49,837 nt of DNA. Source: JAEZVV01 sp036652035. Its GTDB lineage: Bacteria; Pseudomonadota; Gammaproteobacteria; Burkholderiales; Burkholderiaceae_F. Under the pieces are notes generated by a model. That model was not told where the DNA came from. It saw nothing but the letters and a program-made list of their open reading frames with translations, and ran no database searches. Every line of letters starts with the position of its first letter. The first letter of the stretch is position 1. Both the position numbers and the translations under genes were made by a program. Of the stretch, positions 16,623 through 24,839 are shown one piece after another. The stretch spans positions 1 through 49,837 of the forward strand of contig JAVVWR010000016.1 of the NCBI GenBank assembly GCA_036652035.1, in the 5' to 3' direction.

Positions 16623-17335
16623 TGGTCTTTTTCCAGCACAGCGGGCAGCCGACCGATCGCCGGCTTGTACTGGCCAACCGGGTCCTGTCGGCGATCGCGG
16701 TGCTGCTGCTGATCAACATCATCGTCTTGCCGCCGCTGGTCGAGCTCGGGCTCAACCGTCACATCGGCAGCTCGACCTTTGTCCTGATCCTGGCGCTCGG
16801 CGCAGGGGTGGTGTTCCGCCGGGTGCGCGGCGGGAAACTCTTCATCGCTCTGGCCCTGGCCGCCACGATCATCAAACTCGCCAACCTCTGGTTGCCCGAC
16901 GCCCACCTGCGCGCCGCCGACGCCGTGCTCGAGATCGCATCGTTTGGCGTGCTGGCCGTGCTCACGCTGCGCGTGGTGTTTGCCGCCGGGCCGGTCAGCG
17001 GCCACCGGCTGATGGGCGCTCTGGCCGCTTATCTGATGGTGGCGCTGATCTTCTTCCAGTTTTATCGGCTCGCCGCGATCTACCTGCCCGGCGCTTTTCT
17101 GTGGATGGGCAGCGCGGCCGACTACGAATCGATTGTGAGCAAGCTCACCTACTTCAGCATGGTGACGCTCACTTCGCTCGGATACGGCGATATCGTTCCC
17201 GGAATCGCCACCACCCGCTCTCTGGCGATGCTCGAAGCCTTGTTCGGCGTGCTCTACCCGGCGCTCCTCATCACCCGCCTGGTCGCCCCCGACGCCCCGC
17301 ACAAGACCCCGGAGGGCGATCACCCACACGAATGA
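16622..17335 (+). CDS. Potassium-channel-like membrane protein (Ion_trans_2 type)
   Basis: A 237-residue inner-membrane protein with about six hydrophobic helices and one pore loop before the last helix. The pore reads FSMVTLTSLGYGDIVP: the filter is S-L-G-Y-G-D instead of the usual T-V-G-Y-G-D, still with GYGD. The region before it (YESIVSKLTYFSM) matches pore helices of bacterial K+ channels. There is no RCK or cyclic-nucleotide domain; the C-terminus is a short polar tail. The start overlaps the previous stop by one base. It is probably a K+ channel, with selectivity untested because of the S-L substitution. Confidence 0.8.
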   Translation: MVFFQHSGQPTDRRLVLANRVLSAIAVLLLINIIVLPPLVELGLNRHIGSSTFVLILALGAGVVFRRVRGGKLFIALALAATIIKLANLWLPDAHLRAADAVLEIASFGVLAVLTLRVVFAAGPVSGHRLMGALAAYLMVALIFFQFYRLAAIYLPGAFLWMGSAADYESIVSKLTYFSMVTLTSLGYGDIVPGIATTRSLAMLEALFGVLYPALLITRLVAPDAPHKTPEGDHPHE

Positions 17336-17345
17336 GGCCGCCCCC

Positions 17346-18344
17346 ATGCGTCTGCTTGAGCTGCTGACCCTTGCCACCTTGAGCCTGAGTCAGACCGTCG
17401 GGGCCCAGCCCATCGTCGATACCGATTTCGTGAAAAAGGCTGTCGCGCGTGGCACGCTGATCTGGGACACGCGCGACCCAGCCTCGTTTGCCAAGGGCCA
17501 CCTCCCGCGAGCCATCAACCTCGGCAACCCCAACGACGAACTGCGCGACGCCCACAACGAGGACTACCTGCCGCCACCCAGACTCGAAAAAATCCTGGGC
17601 GCAGCCGGCATCGATCCGGCCCGCGAAATCGTGGTCTACGGCCAACGAGGCGCAACCAGCGCCTACTTCGCCCTGTTGACGCTGCAACATTTCGGCGCCA
17701 CCCGGGCGAGCGTTTATCACGACGGCATCGACGCCTGGCGCGCCGCCAACCTTCCGCTCGACACGGCAGTCACGGCCCAGGCCGCGATCGACCTCAAGCT
17801 CAAGCCGGTCACGGGCGTGACGATCGACACCCGCCAGATGCTCGCCGCGCTCGAGCGGCCCGGAGTTCAGTTGATCGACGTGCGCACTCCCAAGGAATTT
17901 TCAGGCGAAGACATCCGCGCCTTGCGCGGCGGCCACATTCCCGGCGCCCGGAGCATTCCGTACGAGCAGAACTGGAACGACCCCGACAGCATCGCCAAGA
18001 TGCGCCGCGGCGAACTCAAAGACACGCTGGGCATGAGCCTCAAGCCCGCGGCTGAATTGCAGCAGCTCTATACCGGGCTCGACCCGGCGCGTGAAACCCT
18101 CGTTTACTGCAACAGTGGCGTGCGCGCCGCCGAGACCGCCGTCGTGCTCAAACAGCTCGGCTTCAAGGACGTCAAGGTTTACGACCCCTCCTGGATCGGC
18201 TGGGCCAATACCCTCAAGACACCGGTCGAGAGCGAAACCTTCTTCAATGTCGGCGCGCTCAACGCACGACTGGGCAGCCTGCAATCCCGCATCGACACCC
18301 TCGAGCGCCAATTGGCCGAAACCCAGAAGCGATCTGTCCAGTGA
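17346..18344 (+). CDS. Exported two-domain rhodanese (sulfurtransferase)
   Basis: A 332-residue protein with a signal peptide (cleavage near GAQ, residue 21) and two rhodanese domains. In the first (about 25-140) the catalytic loop is VVYGQRGATSAY, without Cys, so it is probably structural. In the second (about 155-295) the loop is VYCNSGVRAAE with Cys255, so this half should be active. A short predicted coiled coil (about 300-328, LGSLQSRIDTLERQLAETQ) ends the protein, unusual for the family. It would move sulfane sulfur in the periplasm. It starts 10 bp after the channel gene. Confidence 0.88.
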   Translation: MRLLELLTLATLSLSQTVGAQPIVDTDFVKKAVARGTLIWDTRDPASFAKGHLPRAINLGNPNDELRDAHNEDYLPPPRLEKILGAAGIDPAREIVVYGQRGATSAYFALLTLQHFGATRASVYHDGIDAWRAANLPLDTAVTAQAAIDLKLKPVTGVTIDTRQMLAALERPGVQLIDVRTPKEFSGEDIRALRGGHIPGARSIPYEQNWNDPDSIAKMRRGELKDTLGMSLKPAAELQQLYTGLDPARETLVYCNSGVRAAETAVVLKQLGFKDVKVYDPSWIGWANTLKTPVESETFFNVGALNARLGSLQSRIDTLERQLAETQKRSVQ

Positions 18345-18466
18345 TTTCCCGACCCTCCACCCGGCGTGGTGGCGGCGCAACACCCGCTTGTTTCACCCAA
18401 TCTGAGCGAAGCCCTTAGTCGCGTTAAAATGGGGACCACGGGGTGGCTTTTCGGGAGGGGTAATCA

Positions 18467-19264
18467 ATGGTTCCGACTGTAACGACGGTAGGTGGTTATT
18501 TGCGTGACCTGCCGCCGGATCGCCGCGTCGCGATGGCCCGCGTCTGCAGCATGATCCGCCGCTCGGCGCGCGGAGTGCGCGAGAGCATGCGCTACGGCCT
18601 GGCGTTCTACGAACTCGACGGGCCGCTCTTTGCTCTCGAGTCCGGCGCGAAGCACATGGCGCTGTATGTCGCCGAACAAGACGTGGTTGAGCGTCATAAG
18701 GACGCTTTGCCGGGCGTGGACGCCGAACGCAGCTTCATCAAGTTCGACGATCTCAACCGGCTGCCGCTCGACGTGGTGGAAAAGATCGTGCGTGACTCTG
18801 TCACCGCACGGCGTACTCGCGTCCAGCAAGGCCAGGTGCCGACCCAGGCGGAGTTGCTCAAGCTCTGGGATATCAACGAGGAAGCCGCGGCGGCGCCCCC
18901 GCCGGTGGTTCGCATTCCCATGCGCCCGACCGTGGTCGATGCGCTGGAAACTGCCACCACCGCGATGCGCGACATGATGAATGCCGCGTTCGACGTGGCC
19001 AGCGGCGTGATCGAAGCGCAGCGCCAGGCCACGGCCGAACCGGCGGCGACGCCAGACGCCGCGCCGGCCAAGCCCGCCAAGAAGACGGCGGCGAAGAAAG
19101 CCGCCAAGGCCACGGCCAAGGAAGCGACCAAGCCAGCCGCCAAGAAGACGGCGAGCGCGGCCAAACCCGCCACGGCCAAGCCAGCCGCATCCGCTAAATC
19201 GGCCGCAAAACCGGCCAGCAAACCCGCCGCCAAGAAAGCGGCCAAGACCGCAGCCAAGAAGTAA
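18467..19264 (+). CDS. DUF1801 domain fused to a histone-H1-like Lys/Ala tail
   Basis: A 265-residue protein in three parts. Residues 1-120 form a DUF1801/YdhG-like domain (ESMRYGLAFYELDGPLFAL, KHMALYVAEQD, SFIKFDDLNRLPLDVVEKIV). Residues 120-185 are a linker with a possible helix. Residues 186-265 are almost only Ala, Lys, Pro and Thr in KPAAKKTA-type repeats, like AlgP or Hc1 nucleoid proteins. The ATG follows GGGAGGGG, a strong ribosome site. The tail should bind DNA or another polyanion non-specifically; the role of the DUF1801 head is unknown. The gene ends at a perfect hairpin terminator and is alone in its transcription unit. Confidence 0.85.
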   Translation: MVPTVTTVGGYLRDLPPDRRVAMARVCSMIRRSARGVRESMRYGLAFYELDGPLFALESGAKHMALYVAEQDVVERHKDALPGVDAERSFIKFDDLNRLPLDVVEKIVRDSVTARRTRVQQGQVPTQAELLKLWDINEEAAAAPPPVVRIPMRPTVVDALETATTAMRDMMNAAFDVASGVIEAQRQATAEPAATPDAAPAKPAKKTAAKKAAKATAKEATKPAAKKTASAAKPATAKPAASAKSAAKPASKPAAKKAAKTAAKK

Positions 19265-19280
19265 GCCTCCGCTCGCATCC

Positions 19281-19316
19281 ATCAGAACGGCGCCCTCGTG
19301 GCGCCGTTCTGATTTT
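19281..19316 (+). terminator. Rho-independent terminator
   Basis: A perfect 14-bp inverted repeat (19281-19294 with 19300-19313, 5-nt loop) is followed by T's that run into the gap at 19317. It ends the DUF1801-H1-like gene. Confidence 0.88.
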
Positions 19317-19416
19317 NNNNNNNNNNNNNNNNNNNNNNNNNNNNNNNNNNNNNNNNNNNNNNNNNNNNNNNNNNNNNNNNNNNNNNNNNNNNNNNNNNNN
19401 NNNNNNNNNNNNNNNN
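19317..19416. other. Assembly gap (100 N)
   Basis: The third gap of exactly 100 N, directly after the T-tract of a terminator. Unlike the other two it does not lie in a recognised gene. Confidence 0.98.
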
Positions 19417-19675
19417 CGCCTGGAGTCGCAACCAGCGTCAACGCGGCCACGCGCATCGTCGCCATCGGCTCGAAGCGGCTGGCGCCGCCCTCAAACTCGA
19501 ACGACCAGGTCGCGTCTCACGCAAACCCCAACCAGAAGACGGTTCGCAGACCAGACCCGCACGGCACAACACTCCTAGAATCGCAGCCTGTGTCGGATGC
19601 CTTGCGCGTCGGCGCCGCAGTCATCGCCTCGCGACCAATCCGGCGCCGGGCACGAGTCTCCTGAAAGGAATCTGC
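19417..19675. other. Intergenic stretch next to gap; no gene supported
   Basis: About 260 bp between the gap and the ABC binding-protein gene. On the minus strand a short frame (ATG at 19465, MATMRVAALTLVATPG) reads into the gap and could be the start or a fragment of a gene. Too little is present to call it. The last part must contain the promoter of the transporter operon; GAAAGGA about 6-12 bases before 19676 is its ribosome site. Confidence 0.5.
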
Positions 19676-20446
19676 ATGTTCAAGAAGCTGCTTTGGGCGT
19701 CGTGCGCGATGCTCGCGCTCGGCACCGGCCTGGCCCAGGCGCAGGCACGTGACTACGTGGTCGGCACCGGCGCGACCTATCGCCCGTTCGAGTACGAAAC
19801 TCCGCAACGCGAGATCGTCGGTTTCGACATCGACCTGATGCGCGCGATCGCGGCGGCGGGCGGCTTCAAGGTCAAGTTCGTCAACACCCCGTGGGAGGGC
19901 ATCTTCCCGGCGGTGGACAAGGGCGACCGCGACATCATCATGTCGGGCATCACCATCACCGACAAGCGCCGCGAAATGGTCGATTTCTCGGCCCCCTACT
20001 TCCTTGCCCACCAGCTGATCCTCACGCAGAAGAACGTGAGCATCAACGGCCTGGCCGACCTCAAGGGTCGCAAGGTCGGCGTGGTCAACGGCTCGGCTGG
20101 CGACATCGCGATCAGCGAAGAATTCGGCAAGACCAGCACCGCGATCCGCCGCTTCGACAACACCCCGCTGGTGCTCGAAGAGCTCAACCAGGGCGGTGTC
20201 GATGCCGCCATCGGCGACATCGGCGTGCTGGCCTTCTACGCCAAGAACAACCCCGGCAAGCAGTTCAAGATGGCGCGCGACGCCAAGTTCAAGGACCAGT
20301 ACTTCGGCATTGGCGTCAAGAAGGGCAACCAGGTCTTGCTCGAGAAAATCAACGCCGGCCTCAAGCAAGTGGTGGCCTCGGGCCAGTACAACGAGATCTA
20401 CCGCAAGTGGTTTGGCACGGACGCTCCCCAGCTCCCGGCCGCCTGA
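19676..20446 (+). CDS. Polar amino-acid ABC transporter, periplasmic binding protein
   Basis: A 256-residue SBP_bac_3 family protein with a signal peptide ending near AQAQA (residue 24). Family marks are GTGATYRPFEY, GFDIDLMRAIAAAGGF, PWEGIFPAVDKGDRDIIMSGITIT, R..MVDFSAPYF, and GGVDAAIGD. The ligand is likely a polar amino acid; the Arg in TDKRREMVDFS is the usual alpha-carboxylate contact. The exact amino acid cannot be told. It is first in a three-gene operon and is separated from the permease by a terminator, which would give it higher expression than the membrane parts. Confidence 0.93.
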   Translation: MFKKLLWASCAMLALGTGLAQAQARDYVVGTGATYRPFEYETPQREIVGFDIDLMRAIAAAGGFKVKFVNTPWEGIFPAVDKGDRDIIMSGITITDKRREMVDFSAPYFLAHQLILTQKNVSINGLADLKGRKVGVVNGSAGDIAISEEFGKTSTAIRRFDNTPLVLEELNQGGVDAAIGDIGVLAFYAKNNPGKQFKMARDAKFKDQYFGIGVKKGNQVLLEKINAGLKQVVASGQYNEIYRKWFGTDAPQLPAA

Positions 20447-20463
20447 TAACCCTGAATCCATCC

Positions 20464-20495
20464 AGCGCCCCGCTCTCCGGGGCGCTTTGTTTTTT
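20464..20495 (+). terminator. Intra-operon terminator/attenuator
   Basis: A 9-bp perfect stem (20464-20472 with 20478-20486) is followed by TTTGTTTTTT. It lies between the binding-protein and permease genes. Partial read-through would set the usual excess of binding protein over membrane subunits. Confidence 0.85.
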
Positions 20496-20509
20496 GTGAA
20501 GGAGCTCGC

Positions 20510-21262
20510 GTGGGCGGCTTTCGAACCGATGTACTGATCGAGTACTGGCCCCTGTTCATGGACGGGGCAGTCATGACTCTCAAGATCACCGCCATTTGCG
20601 TCACGCTCGGCGTGATGCTGGGCATGGCGTTGGGCATGGCGCGGCTGGCTGATGCGCGCCACGCGCCGCTCAAGCAGTTCATGCATTACGGCGTGCGCTG
20701 GCCGGTGACGATCTATGTGAGCTTCTTCCGCGGCACACCGCTCTTCGTGCAGATCCTGCTGATGCAGTTCGCTCTGATGCCGCTCTTGATTCACCCGGTC
20801 GACGGCCTACTGATCTCGGGCGACGCGGCACGCGAGTTGCGCTCGAACTACGGCGCGATGCTCGCCGGCATTGCCGCGATCACGCTCAACGCCGGCGCCT
20901 ACCTGTCGGAAGTGTTCCGCGCCGGCATCCAGTCGCTCGACAAGGGCCAGATGGAATCGGCGCGCTCGGTCGGCATGAACTACTGGCAGGCGATGCGCCA
21001 CATCATCCTGCCGCAGGCCTTCCGCCGCATGCTGCCGCCGCTGGGCAACAACGCGATCTCGATCCTCAAGGATTCGTCGCTGGTGTCGGCCATCGGCCTG
21101 GCCGAGCTCGCTTACGCCGCGCGCACCGTGGCCGGCGCCTCGGCGCGCTACTGGGAACCGTATCTGACGATCTCGCTCATGTACTGGGTGATGACGCTCG
21201 CGCTCGCCTACGGCGTGCGGGTGCTCGAACAGCGACTCGGCAAGGGAGACGAACAGCGATGA
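20510..21262 (+). CDS. Polar amino-acid ABC transporter, permease
   Basis: A 250-residue inner-membrane permease of the HisM/GlnP type. It has about five transmembrane helices, an N-terminal DGAVMTLKITAICVTLGVMLG, the conserved VSFFRGTPLFVQI, and the EAA loop as QMESARSVGMNYWQAMRHIILPQAFRRMLPPLGN. The start is GTG at 20510, placed after GAAGGAG at the correct distance. The ATP-binding gene overlaps its end as ATGA. No second permease gene is present, so the channel is probably a homodimer. Confidence 0.93.
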   Translation: MGGFRTDVLIEYWPLFMDGAVMTLKITAICVTLGVMLGMALGMARLADARHAPLKQFMHYGVRWPVTIYVSFFRGTPLFVQILLMQFALMPLLIHPVDGLLISGDAARELRSNYGAMLAGIAAITLNAGAYLSEVFRAGIQSLDKGQMESARSVGMNYWQAMRHIILPQAFRRMLPPLGNNAISILKDSSLVSAIGLAELAYAARTVAGASARYWEPYLTISLMYWVMTLALAYGVRVLEQRLGKGDEQR

Positions 21263-21981
21263 TCAAGATCCGTGGATTGCACAAGCGTTTCGGCACCAAC
21301 CATGTCCTGCGCGGGATCGACCTCGACATCGCGCGCGGCGAGAAGGTGGTCGTGATCGGGCCCTCGGGCTCGGGCAAGAGCACCCTGCTGCGCTGTGTCA
21401 ACGCGCTCGAAGAAGCCAGCGGCGGCCAGATCCTGGTCGACGGCGCCGACATCACCGCGCGCAAGACCGACATCAACACGGTGCGCGCCCAGCTCGGCAT
21501 GGTGTTCCAGCGCTTCAACCTGTGGCCGCACAAGACCGCGCTGCAGAACGTCCAGCTCGGCCCGACGGTGGTGGGAGGCATCAAGACCGCCGACGGCCTG
21601 CTGCGTGCGCGCGAAATGCTGATGAGCGTGGGCCTGGCCGACAAGGCCGACGCCTACCCCGCCAGCCTCTCGGGCGGCCAGCAGCAGCGCGTGGCGATCG
21701 CCCGCGCGCTGGCGATGCAGCCCAAGGCCATGCTGTTTGACGAGCCCACCTCGGCGCTCGACCCCGAACTCGTGGGCGAAGTGCTTGAGGTGATGCGCAA
21801 GCTCGCCGAAACCGGCATGACCATGATGGTGGTGACGCACGAAATCGGCTTTGCCCGCGAAGTCGCCGACCGCGTGGTGTTCATGGACGAAGGCGTGATC
21901 GTCGAGCAGGGTCCGCCCTCGCAAGTCCTGGTCGCGCCGCGCGAGGAGCGCACCCGCGCCTTCCTGGCCCGGGTGATCTGA
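21259..21981 (+). CDS. Polar amino-acid ABC transporter, ATP-binding protein
   Basis: A 240-residue ABC ATPase of the GlnQ/HisP group. Walker A is GPSGSGKST (about 34-42), the signature is LSGGQQQRVAIARAL, Walker B is MLFDEPTSALDPE, and the switch His is in VVTHEIGFA. It powers uptake through the permease encoded just before it. It is the last gene of the operon, with a hairpin terminator 20 bp downstream. Confidence 0.95.
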   Translation: MIKIRGLHKRFGTNHVLRGIDLDIARGEKVVVIGPSGSGKSTLLRCVNALEEASGGQILVDGADITARKTDINTVRAQLGMVFQRFNLWPHKTALQNVQLGPTVVGGIKTADGLLRAREMLMSVGLADKADAYPASLSGGQQQRVAIARALAMQPKAMLFDEPTSALDPELVGEVLEVMRKLAETGMTMMVVTHEIGFAREVADRVVFMDEGVIVEQGPPSQVLVAPREERTRAFLARVI

Positions 21982-21997
21982 GCCCGACCAACGCCAA

Positions 21998-22032
21998 CAA
22001 AAAAGCGGCCTCTTCCAGAGGCCGCCTTTTTA
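21998..22032. terminator. Bidirectional Rho-independent terminator
   Basis: A 9-bp perfect stem (22005-22013 with 22017-22025) is flanked by an A-run on the left and a T-run on the right. It can end transcription of both the ABC operon (+) and bacterioferritin (-), which converge here. Confidence 0.88.
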
Positions 22033-22049
22033 TCGGGTGGCGCGATCGC

Positions 22050-22529
22050 TCAATCCGCCAGATCGCCCAGCGCCGACTGCAAGTAGTTCTGTAGTCCGAC
22101 CTGCTCGATCACCTGCAACTCGGTTTCCAGCCACTCGATGTGCTCCTCGGTATCGGTCTGGATCGCCACCAGGATTTCGCGCGAGACGTAATCGCCCAGC
22201 GACTCGCACAAGGCAATGCCTTCCTTGAGCTTGGCGTGCGACCCGATCTCGAGCGCGAGGTCGTTGGCGAGCCGCTCCGGGACACTGCGGCCGACCGCAA
22301 TCCGGCCCAGGTCCTGCATATTGGGCGCACCCTCGATCATCAGGATCCGCTCGATCAGGCGATCGGCGTGTTTCATCTCCTCGATCGATTCCTTGTATTC
22401 GTGCTCGCCAAGCTTGGTGAAACGCTCGTGGCGATACATCCGCGCGTGCAGGAAATACTGGTCGATGGCCGTCAGCTCGTTGCGCAACTGCTCGTTGAGC
22501 ACCGCAATCACTCGATCGTCACCCTTCAT
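22050..22529 (-). CDS. bfr: Bacterioferritin
   Basis: A 159-residue iron-storage protein that forms a 24-mer shell with haem at subunit interfaces. The N-terminus MKGDDRVIAVLNEQLRNELT and the EEMKHADRLIERIL block are typical. Met52 is the haem ligand; Glu18, Glu51, His54 and Glu94 fit the ferroxidase centre. The last pair, Glu-x-x-His in E. coli (127-130), reads Thr-Glu-Glu-His here. A catalase-like effect or iron source for haem enzymes nearby is plausible, but it is a single-gene unit. No bacterioferritin-associated ferredoxin gene is adjacent. Confidence 0.96.
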   Translation of the reverse strand: MKGDDRVIAVLNEQLRNELTAIDQYFLHARMYRHERFTKLGEHEYKESIEEMKHADRLIERILMIEGAPNMQDLGRIAVGRSVPERLANDLALEIGSHAKLKEGIALCESLGDYVSREILVAIQTDTEEHIEWLETELQVIEQVGLQNYLQSALGDLAD

Positions 22530-22683
22530 GTTGGCCTCCGCCTTCGATGCGAAGCGACAGTCTGAAACGGGCCGGCGGCTCGAAGGCCTGGCAGAGAACC
22601 CGCATCGGGATGCGAGCCGCCGGACTGAACGCCATCGATGGCGTTCGGAACTTGGACAGTGCTAGGGTGAGGCGACTCGATCG

Positions 22684-22836
22684 ATGGAGCAGCCAAACAT
22701 GAAGCGCCAGCACTGGATCGCCGTGATCGCCGTGGCAACCGCCATGGCCTTTTTCCTTTTCATGAGCTTGCTGCCCGGCGCGTGGGAAGACGGCGCCCAG
22801 GTGCCGGCGCCGTCACCGTCCGCTGCGGGCGGCTGA
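22684..22836 (+). CDS. Small single-pass membrane protein, 50 residues
   Basis: ATG at 22684 (alternative in-frame ATG at 22699) follows GGTGAGG at a workable distance. The protein begins MEQPNMKRQHW, has one hydrophobic helix (about 11-31, IAVIAVATAMAFFLFMSLL), then GAWEDGAQ and a Pro/Ser/Gly tail. I do not recognise it. It is divergent from bfr and converges with the DUF962 gene 31 bp away. Support is the ribosome site plus a clean transmembrane segment; it could still be spurious. Confidence 0.5.
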   Translation: MEQPNMKRQHWIAVIAVATAMAFFLFMSLLPGAWEDGAQVPAPSPSAAGG

Positions 22837-22867
22837 GCCGCCGCCCGACCTGCGCAGTCGCGCCGTT

Positions 22868-23395
22868 TCAGGGGGTCAAACCGCCCGCCGGGCCGATCCG
22901 GGCCGAACCGACACGAGCTTCGATGTCTCGCTTGAGCTCATGAGCAAAGCCGAGCAGGAAGGCGAACTCGGCAACGACAAACAAGGGGCCGATCAGAAGC
23001 CCGATCAGATCATCAACAAACGCGGGCTTGCGACCTTCGTACCAGTGGCCGACAAACTGGATCACCCAACCCAGCAGAAAGAGCCCGATCCCCCAGCTCA
23101 ACCAGACGTCGGTCGATTGCGCCGCCACCGGGGCCGCTACCGCCACCGCCACCGCCAGCAGCGCACTCATCACGGCGCCCAAGCCCAGCGAGAGCCGCAG
23201 ATAGAAAAGCGCGGCGAGCAAAGCCACGATCCAGGCCGGGTTGAGCGTCAGAGCCCCGAGCGAAAAACTTGGGCGCGACAAGAGCACCGTGACGGCCAAG
23301 ACGATCATCGGCACACCGATGAAATGCGTGGCGATATTGCGGCGGTCGCGGTGATACGCCGCATAGTTGGCCAGCTGATCGGTCAGTGTGCGCAT
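22868..23395 (-). CDS. DUF962/Mpo1-like membrane protein
   Basis: A 175-residue inner-membrane protein of the DUF962 family. Its yeast member Mpo1 is an Fe(II)-dependent dioxygenase that alpha-oxidises 2-hydroxy fatty acids. The family's histidine pattern is present: YAAYHRDRRNIATHFIGVP at the N-terminus and FVGHWYEGRKPA between the later helices. There are about four transmembrane helices. Whether the bacterial protein has the same activity is inferred. It is a single gene with no operon partner, preceded by GGAGAC before its ATG. Confidence 0.85.
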   Translation of the reverse strand: MRTLTDQLANYAAYHRDRRNIATHFIGVPMIVLAVTVLLSRPSFSLGALTLNPAWIVALLAALFYLRLSLGLGAVMSALLAVAVAVAAPVAAQSTDVWLSWGIGLFLLGWVIQFVGHWYEGRKPAFVDDLIGLLIGPLFVVAEFAFLLGFAHELKRDIEARVGSARIGPAGGLTP

Positions 23396-23607
23396 GGTGT
23401 CTCCGGTTCTGTCAGTGGGCTTGGGCCCTGACCCGCGCTGTTGGATCGGCGGTTTTGCAGACGAGGTTACACAGCTTGAATGCGTTGGCGCAGCGCTGTT
23501 GCATCCGCGTCACGCCCAACGGCTTTTCCCAGGAATCCGCGCGCGTCGGCGCGTATCCGCAGGAACTGGCAACCCACCGGCGCCGGCCCCGCGGAAATTA
23601 AAGCGGC

Positions 23608-24510
23608 TCAGGCCAGCCGGCCCGCCCACGCCTCGATCGCGGCCCGCACCGCGTCCGGCCGCTCGGTGAGCGGCCAGTGATGACAATCGATAGTGACGAG
23701 TTCGCCGCGCACAAAGCCCTGGGCCCAGATCTCGACCGCAGCCGGTTTGGCAAAGGTGCCGGCGGCCGACAAGAGCACCAGCACCGGGCAGCGAATCGCC
23801 GCGGGCAGCGGCGGCGGGCGCAGCAGCTCGATCAGCTCGCGCAGGTAGTGCGCCACTCGGAAGTGGCGCAGATCAGCCCAGGTCGAGGCGTAGTCGCGCA
23901 CGAAGTCATCGAGCGGCTGGCCGCTCGCGAGCAGGGCCCGCGCTCGCTCGTCCTCGGCCCGCAGATCGCGCAGCGGCAGGCGGCGGCGCCGCAGACCCAC
24001 GGCGTTGGCGGCTCGAACCAGACGCTCAAGCCCGCGAATGGCCGGTCCGGCGCGCACCCAGCTGCGCGCACGCTCGTTCAAAGCCGTGCCGGGCAGCGGG
24101 TCGATCAGGGCCAGACCGCGCACTCGATCCGGGTGCGCTGCCGCCAAGGCCAGCCCCACTTGCGCGCCCAGGCTGTGGCCGACCACGACCGCACGATCAA
24201 TTGCTTCGGCGTCGAGCAGGGCGAGCAAGTCCTCGCACCAGAGTTCCAGGCTGAGCCGGTCGCGGGTATCGGACTCGCCATGACCGCGCAGGTCGATGCG
24301 GATCAGGTTCCAGTCCTGGTTCAGGCGGGTGAGCTCGACGAGTTCCGCGTATCGGCTGAGATTGCTCGCCAAGCCGTGCAGCAGCACCACCGTGCCGCGC
24401 GCCGGCTGCGCTTGCGCCGGCCGCAGCCGATACGCGATGGCCGCGCCCGGACGGACCAGGGTCCGCGCGCGCTCGCCCAAGATCAACGGGGATCTCGAGC
24501 GACTCGGCAT
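23608..24510 (-). CDS. Alpha/beta hydrolase
   Basis: A 300-residue alpha/beta-hydrolase-fold protein without a signal peptide. Seen: VVLLHGLASN (oxyanion region, about 41-50), DLRGHGESD, nucleophile elbow VVGHSLGAQ (Ser113), a long helical cap (about 135-215), and a C-terminal DCHHWPLTERPD holding the catalytic His. The substrate is unknown. The gene overlaps the 3' end of the MliC-like gene by 28 bp and is the last gene of the purU-mliC-hydrolase unit. The overlap makes a somewhat shorter hydrolase possible, but no better start is visible. Confidence 0.85.
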   Translation of the reverse strand: MPSRSRSPLILGERARTLVRPGAAIAYRLRPAQAQPARGTVVLLHGLASNLSRYAELVELTRLNQDWNLIRIDLRGHGESDTRDRLSLELWCEDLLALLDAEAIDRAVVVGHSLGAQVGLALAAAHPDRVRGLALIDPLPGTALNERARSWVRAGPAIRGLERLVRAANAVGLRRRRLPLRDLRAEDERARALLASGQPLDDFVRDYASTWADLRHFRVAHYLRELIELLRPPPLPAAIRCPVLVLLSAAGTFAKPAAVEIWAQGFVRGELVTIDCHHWPLTERPDAVRAAIEAWAGRLA

Positions 24511-24839
24511 GAAAGGCCGCGGCCGTCAGGCCCGGTCAGAGTGGCCGCCTGACCCTTGCCCCAGAACTCGTAACCCGCGCCGAGGTAGCGCGCTCCGCTC
24601 GCGCTGCGAGCCACTTGCAGCTCAAGCCGCGGACCGCCAAACGAAAGCCCGGCTTTGCCGCCCGCAGAAAACGCGATGCTAAAAGCCGGCCCGCCGTCGC
24701 AGACGTAGATGAACGCGGGATCGGCCGAAGCCAGGCCGCGGGACGCCGCCTGCGCGGGCGCCGCCAGCGCGACCGAGGCGGCGAGGCTCAGGAGCCCAAG
24801 CGCCGGCTTGATCCAGGCGGCGGAGCGCCGCGCCGCCAT
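24483..24839 (-). CDS. MliC-family lysozyme inhibitor-like exported protein
   Basis: A 118-residue protein with a signal peptide (cleavage near AQAAS, about 31). The mature part carries the MliC/PliC signature: FIYVCDGG, a strand with GLSFGGPRLELQV, the inhibitory loop ARSASGARY, then EFWGKGQAATL and a closing SCR. The two cysteines (CDGG and LSCR) should form the family disulfide. There is no lipobox, so it is probably soluble in the periplasm like PliC. The start overlaps the purU stop as ATGA. Confidence 0.82.
   Translation of the reverse strand: MAARRSAAWIKPALGLLSLAASVALAAPAQAASRGLASADPAFIYVCDGGPAFSIAFSAGGKAGLSFGGPRLELQVARSASGARYLGAGYEFWGKGQAATLTGPDGRGLSCRVARDPR

Noticed and set aside
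18345..18466. TTAAAAT near 18423 as a -10 element for the DUF1801 gene
   Set aside because: No matching -35 box at 16-18 bp that I could defend.
19417..19465. Minus-strand N-terminus MATMRVAALTLVATPG reading into the third gap
   Set aside because: Only 16 residues remain before the gap; there is no ribosome site, and the frame beyond the gap is a shadow of the DUF1801 gene.
22050..22529. Thr-Glu-Glu-His at the bacterioferritin ferroxidase position as a defect
   Set aside because: TEEH-type sequences appear to be usual in betaproteobacterial bacterioferritins, so I noted it in the entry without treating it as a loss of function.
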